Below are positions 8,084-15,275 of a DNA stretch of 64,000 nt, one piece after another; the first letter of the stretch is position 1, and each line of letters starts with the position of its first letter. The notes beneath the pieces were generated by a model. The model was not told the DNA's origin. It was given only the letters and a program-made list of their open reading frames with translations, and searched no databases. Origin of the DNA: Streptococcus didelphis DSM 15616 (GTDB lineage: Bacteria; Bacillota; Bacilli; Lactobacillales; Streptococcaceae); contig NZ_KB904196.1 of the NCBI RefSeq assembly GCF_000380005.1, positions 1 through 64,000 of the forward strand. Reading direction: 5' to 3'. The position numbers and the translations under genes were made by a program.

Positions 8084-8698
8084 ATGAACACACTAAAACA
8101 TACTAAAATTTATACTATCTTAACAGTATTAACACTTGCGACTGTCGCTGTGGTAAATGATAAAAATATATTTGCTGATCAACCTGTTAATAAGCAACAA
8201 ACTAATCAAAAAGTAGATATAAAAGATATTGAGTCAAAATTGGCTTTAGGTGATAAAAAAGCTGAGCCTATATATAAAAAAATGGATAGTATTCATTTAA
8301 AAATTGAAGGAATAAAGAAAACAGATGTCGTTCCCGTAGAAAAAGAGTTAATAAAGAAACTAAATGATTTAGATGAAAACAACAGTGCCTTACTAGAAAA
8401 ATTTAGAAATGAAACAAAAAATAAAGAATGGGAAAATACTAGTGAAGCAATAGAATTATTGTCAAAAACAGAATTAACAAAAAATGAAAAACAACAACTA
8501 TTTGACTATTTTACAACAAATGAAAAATATCAAAAAAGTTTAGATAATATCTATAAGTCATTTGAAGAGAAGACTAAAGGATATAACAATCAACTTATCA
8601 AATTAACTACTCAAACTAATGATATCTACAAGAGTTATGGTATCACAGAGTCAACTTTGAAAGCTTATTATGCAATTAAAGGAATGACGGCAGACTAA
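8084..8698 (+). CDS. Small secreted helical protein (target of the adjacent two-component system?)
   Basis: This is a 204-residue protein with a clear signal peptide (basic start MNTLKHTK, hydrophobic TILTVLTLATVAVV, likely cleavage at IFA-DQ). The mature part is charged, Lys/Glu-rich and predicted almost wholly helical with coiled-coil character; it has no Cys and no anchor motif, so it should be released. AAAGGAGC stands nine bases before the start. The gene lies directly after the kinase under an activator-type promoter sharing repeats with the response-regulator promoter. Streptococci have Sae-type systems with small secreted adherence proteins next to them; this could be one, but that is a context guess. 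It is not a CAMP factor: no sequence resemblance. Confidence 0.75.
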   Translation: MNTLKHTKIYTILTVLTLATVAVVNDKNIFADQPVNKQQTNQKVDIKDIESKLALGDKKAEPIYKKMDSIHLKIEGIKKTDVVPVEKELIKKLNDLDENNSALLEKFRNETKNKEWENTSEAIELLSKTELTKNEKQQLFDYFTTNEKYQKSLDNIYKSFEEKTKGYNNQLIKLTTQTNDIYKSYGITESTLKAYYAIKGMTAD

Positions 8699-8749
8699 TT
8701 TAGTTTAATAATTAATAATATTATTTAATAAAAAATTAAAGGAACTCAA

Positions 8750-8905
8750 ATGTCAAAACAAGAATTAAATGATCTGGAAGAAACATATCATAAAATAAAG
8801 AGAGTAATGAAAGAATTACGATCTAATTTAACGACTTTTGAAGAGTTACACTCAGATTATTCAAATTTTGTAGCATTTTATGATAGTAATGAATATATGA
8901 TCTAA
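8750..8905 (+). pseudogene. Truncated DUF4298-like small protein
   Basis: Fifty-one codons follow AAAGGAACTCAA. The product starts MSKQELNDLEETYHKIKR and ends with TTFEELHSDYSNFVAFYDSN, then EYMI. The pattern FEELH-x-DY-x-x-F-x-AFY-x-S-x-EYM is what I recall for DUF4298 proteins, which are normally about 90 residues. The gene ends exactly where a 63-bp piece of IS sequence begins, so the C-terminal half has been removed. It is in line with the secreted-protein gene and may have been in the same operon. Confidence 0.55.
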
Positions 8906-8968
8906 TAGGTTCCTCATCGTGATAATTCTTGATTGCTTGGAACTCCGCTAAATGTTTACCTAGTCTTA
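8906..8968 (+). repeat. 63-bp orphan fragment of the IS at 957-2632
   Basis: Identical over 63 bp to 1818-1880, which is the interior orfA/orfB junction of the IS, not an end. It joins truncated DUF4298 coding sequence on the left and unrelated DNA on the right. Confidence 0.9.
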
Positions 8969-9074
8969 GGAATTCCCTATTGGCAAATTAATGTTTTTTT
9001 GTTACAATCTGTCTATCAGTGCCTCTTGAGAGGTGATAATAAATTAGAATGCTTTAATGAATTGGGAGGTTTTA

Positions 9075-9785
9075 ATGATTCAACAACTTTTTAAAAAGAG
9101 TAATAAGACTAAAAATATTGTCTGTATAACAGTTCTTTTTTCTCTCATATGGACAATATTAGCTCGTATTTTTTCATCACTTACGGGGGTAACATACAAC
9201 ACTTCATTTTTAAATAGCGTTAGTTCATTTCTGAGTGTTGCGGTACCGATGTTTATGACAGTTCTGTTATTCCTTTATTTTGTAAAACAAACAAAAGGAC
9301 TTGTTTATATCAAGGAATTGTACTCAACAAAACATAAAGAAATTCAAAACCCATATCTTAAAATAATAGCCTCAATTATTGTGATTGCAATGCTACTATT
9401 CGCTTGTTACAATTTTTATACAAATATGGGGTCAATTATCAAAAACTGGAATAGCGATTCACTTCCTCGTATTCTTTCTTGTTTGATATCAGCTTTGTGT
9501 GTGGGAATGACAGAAGAGACTATTTTCCGTGGTTTTTCATTAAGAGAACTTCGCCAAAATAATAATGAATGGACATCTTTCATAGTTCAACAAATTTTGT
9601 TTGGCTTTTGGCATTTACCAAATGTCATCATAGGAGCTCCATTTCTCCAATCATGTTTTCAAGTATTGTTTGCAATAATTCTAGGTACAGGATTATACTT
9701 ATCATTACGTGTCACACGTTCACTTAAGGGAGCAATTCTTTTCCATGCTTTCTGGGACTTCGTATTATTTATCGCAATTACTTAA
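9075..9785 (+). CDS. CPBP-family intramembrane metalloprotease
   Basis: This is a 236-residue polytopic membrane protein. The motifs are EETIFRGFSLRELR, then FGFWHLPN with a His and HAFWDF with a final His, all expected for the active site. It is a different subtype from the one at 3362 (the two share only the motifs). The start at 9075 is chosen because GGGAGG lies 6 bases upstream; an ATG six codons earlier lacks a ribosome site. A strong intrinsic terminator follows at 9823-9870, so it is a single-gene unit. Members often protect against bacteriocins or process signal peptides; nothing adjacent reveals the substrate. Confidence 0.87.
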   Translation: MIQQLFKKSNKTKNIVCITVLFSLIWTILARIFSSLTGVTYNTSFLNSVSSFLSVAVPMFMTVLLFLYFVKQTKGLVYIKELYSTKHKEIQNPYLKIIASIIVIAMLLFACYNFYTNMGSIIKNWNSDSLPRILSCLISALCVGMTEETIFRGFSLRELRQNNNEWTSFIVQQILFGFWHLPNVIIGAPFLQSCFQVLFAIILGTGLYLSLRVTRSLKGAILFHAFWDFVLFIAIT

Positions 9786-9822
9786 TCGTAAATAAATATT
9801 CAAATCTAAAAAAATCTGAGTT

Positions 9823-9870
9823 ATATCCCCTAAAGTTAGATATAAAATCTAATTTTAGGGGATATTTTTT
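9823..9870 (+). terminator. Strong intrinsic terminator after the CPBP gene
   Basis: ATATCCCCTAAA and TTTTAGGGGATAT form a long hairpin extended by TTAGAT/ATCTAA, followed by a T run. Confidence 0.85.
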
Positions 9871-10093
9871 ATAAATTTAAAATCACATCATCATCTTGAT
9901 AAAGTTCATAATAAAATTTTACTCGTTGTACTAGTTAATAACAAAATATCTTAGTTTGTAAGTAAGTAGGATTTAGTTGTAATCCTATTCTTCCTCTAGC
10001 TCATACTTGCTTAATATTGAATAGTATACAAATCTAATATTTATGAATATTTTTAGTTGGTCTGTACCATAGAGATTACAAAGGAGTAAAGGT

Positions 10094-10546
10094 ATGAAAA
10101 AGGTAGAAGTTTTAGTGCTATTAGTTTGTACAAGTCTATTGATGAATGCTTGTACAAATAAAAAGAAAGAAACAGGAATGAAGGTATCACGACAATCAAG
10201 TGTTGTCAAAATTGCTGATTCCTCTTCGAGTTCGGATAGTAAAGTTCGGTCTGATAATCAATTACAAGTGGCAGAAGATTTTATGCAAACTTATATTGAA
10301 CAGTCAATTGATCTTGTGAAGTTGAAGGAAAAAGAAAAAGCCTTAAAAGGCTATAGAGGAGATTCGTCACTTGATTCAGCTATTCAATCAGTTTCATCAT
10401 TACAAGTAGAAGTAGTTGAATATCAAAAGACGAAAGAGATACAAAATATGGCAAGTGTAACTCTTGTCGAGCGTGAGTTACAGAATGTGACTGTTTATCA
10501 AAATGGCGCTTTGCATTTTGTGGATGTATCAACAATTTATAAATGA
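10094..10546 (+). CDS. Lipoprotein of unknown function, C-terminus probably lost
   Basis: The 150-residue product has a type II signal peptide (MKKVEVLVLLVCTSLLMNAC; Cys20 is the lipidation site) and then a Ser-rich linker (ADSSSSSDSK) and a globular part. AAGGAG is present eight bases upstream. Its last residues (VSTIYK) are read from DNA that in another frame encodes integrase (from 10524), so the original C-terminus was probably deleted when the gene was fused to the integrase remnant. The topology, a lipid anchor plus a short domain next to an ICE integrase, resembles conjugation-accessory lipoproteins, but I do not recognise the family. Confidence 0.7.
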   Translation: MKKVEVLVLLVCTSLLMNACTNKKKETGMKVSRQSSVVKIADSSSSSDSKVRSDNQLQVAEDFMQTYIEQSIDLVKLKEKEKALKGYRGDSSLDSAIQSVSSLQVEVVEYQKTKEIQNMASVTLVERELQNVTVYQNGALHFVDVSTIYK

Positions 10547-11327
10547 ATATGGTAGTCGTGTCTTGAGAAATCAAGTATCGAGACTGAATTCTGATGTTAG
10601 ACAAGCTATTAATCAAGCTAGACGAGATGGAGTTATCTTGGTTGATTTTACTGAAGGAGTAAAGCTTGTTGGCGAGAAGTGCCGGAAACAACCTGAAGAT
10701 AAATATATTCACAGTATGTCTGATTACGAACGAATGTTAGTTCATTTACGTTCAAAATTTGATTATTTAAAGTCTGTATCTTCCTATTTACTATATTTTT
10801 TATTTAAGACGGGAATGCGAGTTGGTGAAGCAATGGCGGTATGTTGGGAAGATATAGATTGGGAGAATAAGTTAATTTATACTTATAGGAGATATGCTGG
10901 TGAATTAAAAAGTTTTGGGAAGCCAAAAACGAAATGGTCTATTCGGTATGTTCCAGTGTCAGGTGATGTTTTAAATATTTTATCTTATTTAAAAAGAGTT
11001 CAAAAACAAGTGCTTTCTGAAAGAGGAATTATTAACCTAACAAATTAGGTGTTTTTTGATTATCGTTATGGTGTGCCTAGTAATAGTGCCTTGAATAGAT
11101 ATCTAAGAAGGTGTTTGAAAGAGTTGTCTATTGATAGTAGAATGACTGCAACTGGTACACGTCATACTTATGGAAGTTATTTATTAGCGAACGGTATTGA
11201 TATCTGGGTTGTTTCTAAAATCTTCGGTCATAAAGATATTAAGCAGTTAACGGAAACTTATGGTCGCTTATTAAAAGAAAAGATGGAGCATGGGTTTGAA
11301 CAAGTACGAGAACTTATGGCGGTTTAA
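10524..11327 (+). pseudogene. Tyrosine integrase remnant lacking the N-terminus, with internal stop (relic C)
   Basis: It reads from YQQFINEYGSRVLRNQVSRL to the stop at 11327 and aligns with residues about 109-373 of the intact integrase. It keeps the catalytic Arg (KTGMRVGEAMAV), the RHTYGSYLL block, FGHKD and TYGRL. The arm-binding N-terminus is missing. An in-frame TAG at 11046-11048 (probably from CAG, Gln) splits it before FFDYRYGVPSNSALN. Sequence divergence from the intact copy is substantial, so it derives from a different, related element. The 11-bp arm repeats, terminator and att core that should follow are still present. Confidence 0.92.
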
Positions 11328-11350
11328 GAAAAGTAAAGAAAAAAGCCAAT

Positions 11351-11372
11351 AAGAACAAATTTAGAACAATTT
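11351..11372. repeat. Paired 11-bp repeats after relic C integrase (arm-type sites)
   Basis: AAGAACAAATT and TAGAACAATTT in tandem, 24 bases after the integrase stop. The intact ICE has TAGAACAAATT twice in the same place (46271-46292). Confidence 0.65.
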
Positions 11373-11387
11373 AATTATAGATAATCG

Positions 11388-11413
11388 AAAAAGCCCGACA
11401 AATCAGGCTTTTC
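11388..11413 (+). terminator. Terminator between relic C integrase and its att core
   Basis: GAAAAAGCC and GGCTTTTCC form a hairpin 18 bases before the att core. Confidence 0.7.
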
Positions 11414-11430
11414 CTCATGTTCAACAATGC

Positions 11431-11440
11431 CCCCCTACAG
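11431..11440. other. Attachment-site core (copy of the tRNA-Lys 3' end), relic C
   Basis: CCCCCTACAG equals the first ten bases of the repeat at 13464-13474 and the 3' end of tRNA-Lys (46349-46358). Its position after integrase, repeats and terminator matches attR of the intact ICE. Confidence 0.7.
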
Positions 11441-11532
11441 TTTGAAATGTGTAAAAATAACTTGTAATAATTTACTAAACTACTATTAAATCAAAGTTTT
11501 TAAACATTATTAGTAGTCAGCTTTTTTAAAAA

Positions 11533-11554
11533 GTTGACCAAAGGTTGACCAATT
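11533..11554. repeat. Paired 11-bp repeats right of the relic C att core
   Basis: GTTGACCAAAG followed directly by GTTGACCAATT, 92 bases past the att core. The live ICE has its pair 104 bases past its left att core. They are probably arm sites of the left end of relic D. Confidence 0.55.
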
Positions 11555-11624
11555 TTAATTATTACTAAAAAATTTTACTATCTATACTATGAATTTTCCT
11601 TTTATTTTCATCTGCTGATTCGTT

Positions 11625-11786
11625 TTAATGATGTATTAAATCATAGAGCCGTTGTAAATTCACTATTGGTTTATCAATTTTTTTAAGTAGTGGTCTAACC
11701 AGATTTTTAATCTCTTTTGTTATGGTCTTCTGTTCTTCTAAATTTATTGGGTACTTTCCTATTCCTTTGTCATAAATACTTGAATA
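11625..11786 (-). pseudogene. 3' fragment of an unknown gene cut by an IS
   Basis: On the minus strand about 53 codons stay open, from the IS junction to a TAA at 11625-11627 (YSSIYDKGIGKYPINLEEQK ... LVRPLLKKIDKPIVNLQRLY). The 5' part is lost at the IS left end (about 11789). Base composition and codon use look like real coding sequence. I do not recognise the family. Confidence 0.5.
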
Positions 11787-11847
11787 GGTTACACTAAACT
11801 AGACAGTCTTATAAAGTGTTCTACACTAAAGAAAATAGGAGAATATT

Positions 11848-12138
11848 ATGTCTAGAAAAATACGTCGCCACTTCACCGATGACTTTAAGCAACAAATCGT
11901 TGACCTTTACAATGCAGGGATGAAACGAAGTGAGCTTATCAAAGAATATGAGTTAACCCCATCAACCTTCGATAAGTGGGTACGTCAGGAAAAAACAACT
12001 GGTTCCTTTAAAACTATTGATAATCTTACAGATGAGCAGCGTGAGCTGATTGAACTCCGAAAGCGTAATAAAGAACTCGAAATGCAATTAGATATCCTAA
12101 AGCAAGCGGCGGTGATTATGGCACGAAAAGAGAAGTAA
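11848..12138 (+). CDS. IS3-family transposase OrfA
   Basis: This is a 96-residue protein: HTH_Tnp_1 domain at about residues 8-50 (FKQQIVDLYNAGMKRSELIK, STFDKWVRQE), then a leucine-rich coiled coil (LIELRKRNKELEMQLDILKQ) and AAVIMARKEK. AATAGGAG lies seven to ten bases before the start. The frame overlaps an open -1 frame (GTKREVITANKDKYSIS) that leads into OrfB, and CGAAAAG near 12125 is a plausible slip site. Confidence 0.9.
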   Translation: MSRKIRRHFTDDFKQQIVDLYNAGMKRSELIKEYELTPSTFDKWVRQEKTTGSFKTIDNLTDEQRELIELRKRNKELEMQLDILKQAAVIMARKEK

Positions 12139-12173
12139 TCACTGCTAACAAAGACAAATATAGCATTTCAGCC

Positions 12174-12953
12174 ATGTGTCGTTGGTTGAACATCCCTCGT
12201 TCTAGCTATTACTACAAGGCTGTTAAACCAGTCTCTGAAGCGGAACTTGAAGAAAATATTAAAGCTATTTTTCTCGAAAGTAAGGCCAGATACGGAGCTA
12301 GGAAAATCAAGAAATGTTTGGAAAATGAAGGCATCCAGCTGTCTCGTCGTCGGATTCGTCGCATCATGCACAGACTCGACTTAGTATCCGTTTATCAGAA
12401 AGCAGACTTCAAGCCATATTCAAAAGGGAAGAATGAGGCAACTATTCCTAATCACTTAGCCAGACAATTTCATCAAGAAAAGCCTCTAAAAGCTTTAGTG
12501 ACAGACTTAACCTACGTTCGTGTCGGTAATAGCCGGGCTTATGTTTGCTTGATTATTGACCTCTTCAATCGTGAAATCATCGGTCTGTCAGTTGGTTGGC
12601 ACAAGACCGCCGAATTGGTCAAACAAGCGATTCAGAGCATCCCTTACGCTCTGACCAAGGTCAAGATACTTCATTCAGATCGTGGGAGGGAGTTTGATAA
12701 TACTTTGATTGATGACATGTTGGAGGCATTCGGAATCACCCGCTCTCTTAGCCAAGCAGGTTGTCCTTACGACAATGCCGTCGCTGAAAGTACCTATCGT
12801 GCTTTCAAAATGGAATTTGTCCACCAGGAAACTTTCCAGACGCTAGAAGAATTGGCCCTCAAAACTAAGGACTATATCCACTGGTGGAATCACCACCGCA
12901 TTCACAGCTGCCTCAACTACCAAACACCGATGACCAAACGTTTAGTCATTTAG
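12174..12953 (+). CDS. IS3-family transposase OrfB (DDE integrase)
   Basis: The frame given is 259 residues from an internal Met. Real translation probably comes by -1 frameshift from orfA, because the frame is open upstream of 12174 through the orfA end. HTH_21 lies at the N-terminus (IPRSSYYYKAV). The catalytic core has VTDLTYVRV, ILHSDRGREFDN and NAVAESTYRAFKMEF. All the acids of the DDE triad are present, so this copy looks competent. Confidence 0.92.
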   Translation: MCRWLNIPRSSYYYKAVKPVSEAELEENIKAIFLESKARYGARKIKKCLENEGIQLSRRRIRRIMHRLDLVSVYQKADFKPYSKGKNEATIPNHLARQFHQEKPLKALVTDLTYVRVGNSRAYVCLIIDLFNREIIGLSVGWHKTAELVKQAIQSIPYALTKVKILHSDRGREFDNTLIDDMLEAFGITRSLSQAGCPYDNAVAESTYRAFKMEFVHQETFQTLEELALKTKDYIHWWNHHRIHSCLNYQTPMTKRLVI

Positions 12954-13046
12954 AAAAAGCGCTTTATAAAATCTGTACAGAAAAGTGTTGCCTTTTCATT
13001 AAATAATATTAGTAAACTAGATAAATGGTATTTTAAGTCCCAAAAA

Positions 13047-13415
13047 ATGACTTTACAAGAAGTAGAATTTGTTAAAGAAAGTCTAGAGCAATTGTCACTT
13101 GAAGAATTACAAGGTATTAGTTCCTATATAATTTTAAGAGAGAGTGAAGATGTAGTAAAATCTGAACTTAAAATATTAATTGCCTTTTCAATAATTAGAG
13201 AATTAGGTATTACACCTATTATTATAGCTTACGGAGCAAGACATACTTACGGTAGTGTTAAAGTCCAAGAAGGAGTACCTTTAGAAGTATTAGCAAAATG
13301 GTTTGGTCACAAAGATACGTCTATGTTAAGAAGTATATATATACATTTATTGGACGAGACAAAAAATGAGTGGTTTGAAAGAGAAAAACTATCTGGTGGG
13401 CAAACTGATTTTTGA
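13047..13415 (+). pseudogene. Fusion of an ICE membrane-protein N-terminus with an integrase C-terminus (relic D)
   Basis: The first half (MTLQEVEFVKESLEQLSLEE) resembles the ICE protein encoded at 44035-44575 (TFQEIESVRKELMGLSELDL), and the open frame extends upstream to the IS end at about 12999. The second half (IIAYGARHTYGSVKVQEGVP, then EVLAKWFGHKDTSMLRSIYI) is the catalytic tail of a tyrosine integrase, more distant than the other remnants. A deletion between the two genes has joined them in frame. A terminator and att core follow, as in the live element. A hybrid protein could be made but would not be a recombinase. Confidence 0.8.
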
Positions 13416-13421
13416 CAAGCT

Positions 13422-13448
13422 AAAAAGCCCTATAAATAAGGCTTTTTT
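13422..13448 (+). terminator. Terminator between relic D and attL
   Basis: AAAAAGCCC and AAGGCTTTTTT pair with an A/T loop and a T run, 15 bases before the att core. Confidence 0.8.
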
Positions 13449-13463
13449 CGTTTTTGCACTATG

Positions 13464-13474
13464 CCCCCTACAGG
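13464..13474. other. attL core of the 32.9-kb ICE
   Basis: CCCCCTACAGG is an 11-bp direct repeat of 46349-46359, inside the 3' end of tRNA-Lys. The intact integrase lies at the other end of the interval and paired 11-bp repeats lie inside both ends. Confidence 0.75.
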
Positions 13475-13763
13475 TAGAAAAAGCATAATAAAGAAAATTT
13501 ATAGACAAGAATAGCTAGTATTATCAAGGGATTTATCATTTTATGTTTTTAAAAATAAATATAGAAAGTATGACTTTTTAGAACAAATCTAGAACAAAAA
13601 TGAAGTTATGAAAAAAAGATATACTTCTTTTTTAGAATATTCAATCTATTTGATCATTGTAAAAAAGAAGTATACATTTGGAACTCTAGTTATCTATGAA
13701 CTGGTTGCACTTGACTTGACAACTTGCGAAATTAAATAATATTTCAAAAAATTAAAAATTATC
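13475..13763. other. Left end of the ICE: repeats and a long hairpin, no convincing gene
   Basis: This stretch holds the paired repeats at 13579-13600 and an inverted repeat with 14-bp perfect arms (TATACTTCTTTTTT, 13620-13633, and AAAAAAGAAGTATA, 13661-13674). A 43-codon frame (13608-13739) starts inside this region but crosses the hairpin and lacks a good ribosome site, so I do not call it. Confidence 0.6.
13579..13600. repeat. Paired 11-bp repeats inside the ICE left end (arm-type sites)
   Basis: TAGAACAAATC and TAGAACAAAAA in tandem, 104 bases from attL. They match the pair TAGAACAAATT x2 at 46271-46292 inside the right end. The likely role is binding of the integrase N-terminal domain. 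Confidence 0.65.
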
Positions 13764-13792
13764 TTGACACTAAAATGAAAGCGGATTATAAT
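13764..13792 (+). promoter_or_regulatory. Consensus sigma-70 promoter of the radical-SAM peptide locus
   Basis: TTGACA (13764-13769), 17-bp spacer, TATAAT (13787-13792): a perfect match to the housekeeping promoter, so the locus should be well expressed unless repressed. Confidence 0.88.
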
Positions 13793-13829
13793 GTGAGTGT
13801 AATTATTGATGAGACAAAGAGGTGTTGCA

Positions 13830-15119
13830 ATGAAGATGTCACCACGTATTATTAGCTATGATATTAGTGAAGGAACTGTATTTTTTAATACAAAAACCAA
13901 TGACTCATTTTTAATAACTAATGAACTAATTAAAAAAGTAGATGAAGATGAAGAAACTGAAAAACAATATGAAAGTTATTTAGAACAACATAATTATTTT
14001 TTGGAAGAAGATGAAGTCGATAAATATTTAACTCAAATCTTGGAAGCAGATAAAGAAAGATTAGGACTAACAGTTTTAACTCATGGAGATTGTAATTTTA
14101 GATGTAAGTATTGCTATGAGCACTTTACCAATATTTCAATGTCTTTGGAAACAGAAAATGCCATTTTTAATTTTGTTGAAGAGAAAATTAAAACAGGACA
14201 ATTCAAATATTTAACAGTAGCTTGGTTTGGTGGAGAGCCATTGCTAGGCTTTAAAACTATAGTTAGTTTGGGTAAAAGGTTAATTTCTTTATGTAATAAG
14301 TATAATGTTAATTATGATTCTTCACTTACGACAAATGGATTCTTGTTAGACAAAAAGAAATTTGTAACTCTAGTTACAGATTTAAGAGTTACTTCTTATC
14401 AGATTACTTTAGATGGAAATCAGGAAAGTCATGATTGTCAGAGGATTTCACGAACTGGAAAGGGGACATATGATAGAATTTTAAAAAATCTGATTGGTAT
14501 GAGACAGACAAAATTAGATTTTGAATGCATTATAAGATTCAATATAACTAAAGAAAATTATCCCAATATATGTAGTTTTTTGAAACACGATGGATTGATT
14601 TTTAAAGAAGATGAAAGATTTTTACTTTTTTACCGTAATGTAGGAGATTGGGGGAAAGGAGATAGGGTAGAGGATTCTTTGACTTTAGTAAATCGTAGTA
14701 CTGCTTTTGAACTTTCAAAACGAGCAGTAAAGGAGGGTTACTCTTTATTTGCCTCTAGATATAATACTAGTCATTTTTTTAGTTGTTATGCCAATAAGAA
14801 AAATCATTACGCTTTTAATGTCAATGGGATAGTTCAATCTTGTACAGTTGCTTTATATGATAAAAAAAATATTTTTGGTAATATCAATACTGGTTTTGTT
14901 AATCAAAATAAGATAGATAAATGGGTTATTAATGTTGATGATTCATGTTCAGACTGTCCATACTTGTTAATATGTAAATCAGGTAATTGTCCGATGGTTA
15001 AGCGAATAAATGGTGTTTCTTTCAAGAGGATTTGTGAATCAATGAAAAATACCATATATGAAAATCTAGCACTATTCGCCTTAGACGGACAGTATAATGA
15101 TATATTAGATGTTGAATGA
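13830..15119 (+). CDS. Radical SAM/SPASM peptide maturase
   Basis: The 429-residue enzyme has the radical-SAM cluster motif C-x3-C-x2-C in HGDCNFRCKYCYEH (Cys88, Cys92, Cys95), then the GGEPLLG and LTTNG motifs of SAM binding. The C-terminal Cys-rich SPASM region has SCYANKK, VQSCTVALYD, CSDCPYLLICKSGNCP and a final KRICESM, enough for two auxiliary Fe-S clusters. An N-terminal segment of about 75 residues resembles a RiPP recognition element. The start at 13830 follows AGAGG with a 7-base gap; the Met codons further upstream are poorer. It is followed by a 29-residue peptide with two N-x-x-C motifs and by an exporter, so it probably installs thioether crosslinks on that peptide. Confidence 0.88.
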   Translation: MKMSPRIISYDISEGTVFFNTKTNDSFLITNELIKKVDEDEETEKQYESYLEQHNYFLEEDEVDKYLTQILEADKERLGLTVLTHGDCNFRCKYCYEHFTNISMSLETENAIFNFVEEKIKTGQFKYLTVAWFGGEPLLGFKTIVSLGKRLISLCNKYNVNYDSSLTTNGFLLDKKKFVTLVTDLRVTSYQITLDGNQESHDCQRISRTGKGTYDRILKNLIGMRQTKLDFECIIRFNITKENYPNICSFLKHDGLIFKEDERFLLFYRNVGDWGKGDRVEDSLTLVNRSTAFELSKRAVKEGYSLFASRYNTSHFFSCYANKKNHYAFNVNGIVQSCTVALYDKKNIFGNINTGFVNQNKIDKWVINVDDSCSDCPYLLICKSGNCPMVKRINGVSFKRICESMKNTIYENLALFALDGQYNDILDVE

Positions 15120-15135
15120 AAAGAGGTGATAATAT

Positions 15136-15225
15136 ATGGTAGTTAAAGAAAACAAAAAGTCTCACTCTAAACGTGACAGAAGTGTAAATGCAAAATGTGA
15201 ACAAAATAATATTGCATGTCATTAA
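15136..15225 (+). CDS. RiPP precursor peptide with two NxxC motifs
   Basis: A 29-codon gene lies 16 bases after the maturase stop, behind a good ribosome site (AGAGGTGAT) with a 7-base gap. It begins MVVKENKKSHSKRDRS, a basic hydrophilic leader, and ends VNAKCEQNNIACH. The only two Cys residues each stand three after an Asn (N-A-K-C and N-I-A-C). An NxxC class of streptococcal radical-SAM peptides is known in which the maturase joins the Cys sulfur to the Asn beta-carbon. The fit is good but the product is inferred. A hairpin with a T run follows at once. Confidence 0.75.
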   Translation: MVVKENKKSHSKRDRSVNAKCEQNNIACH

Positions 15226-15233
15226 GAAATTAG

Positions 15234-15258
15234 GGAGGAGTGCTAGCCTCCTTTTTTT
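15234..15258 (+). terminator. Attenuator/terminator between precursor and exporter genes
   Basis: GGAGG and CCTCC pair across an 8-base loop and are followed by seven T residues. It would let precursor mRNA outnumber the exporter mRNA, a common layout in RiPP loci. Confidence 0.7.
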
Positions 15259-15275
15259 AAGATTGCGAGGAAACA

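Larger units (their letters stand above)
11789..12990 (+). mobile_element. IS3-family insertion sequence, complete copy
   Basis: Terminal repeats: ACACTAAACTAGACAGTCTT at 11791-11810 (continuing to 11820), and at the right end the inverse of AACACTTTTCTGTACAG (about 12957-12990). OrfA and OrfB lie between. The partial copy at 1-258 is the same IS type. No obvious short target duplication can be read. It truncates the reading frames on both sides. Confidence 0.88.

Noticed and set aside
8084..8698. CAMP-factor gene, known on some group B streptococcal ICEs at this tRNA
   Set aside because: The secreted protein here has no resemblance to CAMP-factor sequence as I know it.
13608..13739. 43-codon frame in the ICE left end
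   Set aside because: It runs through a 14-bp inverted repeat, has a poor ribosome site and no recognisable features.
13480..13830. Rgg/SHP quorum-sensing pair controlling the RiPP
   Set aside because: No Rgg-type regulator or short hydrophobic peptide gene lies next to the maturase; the promoter is a plain consensus one.
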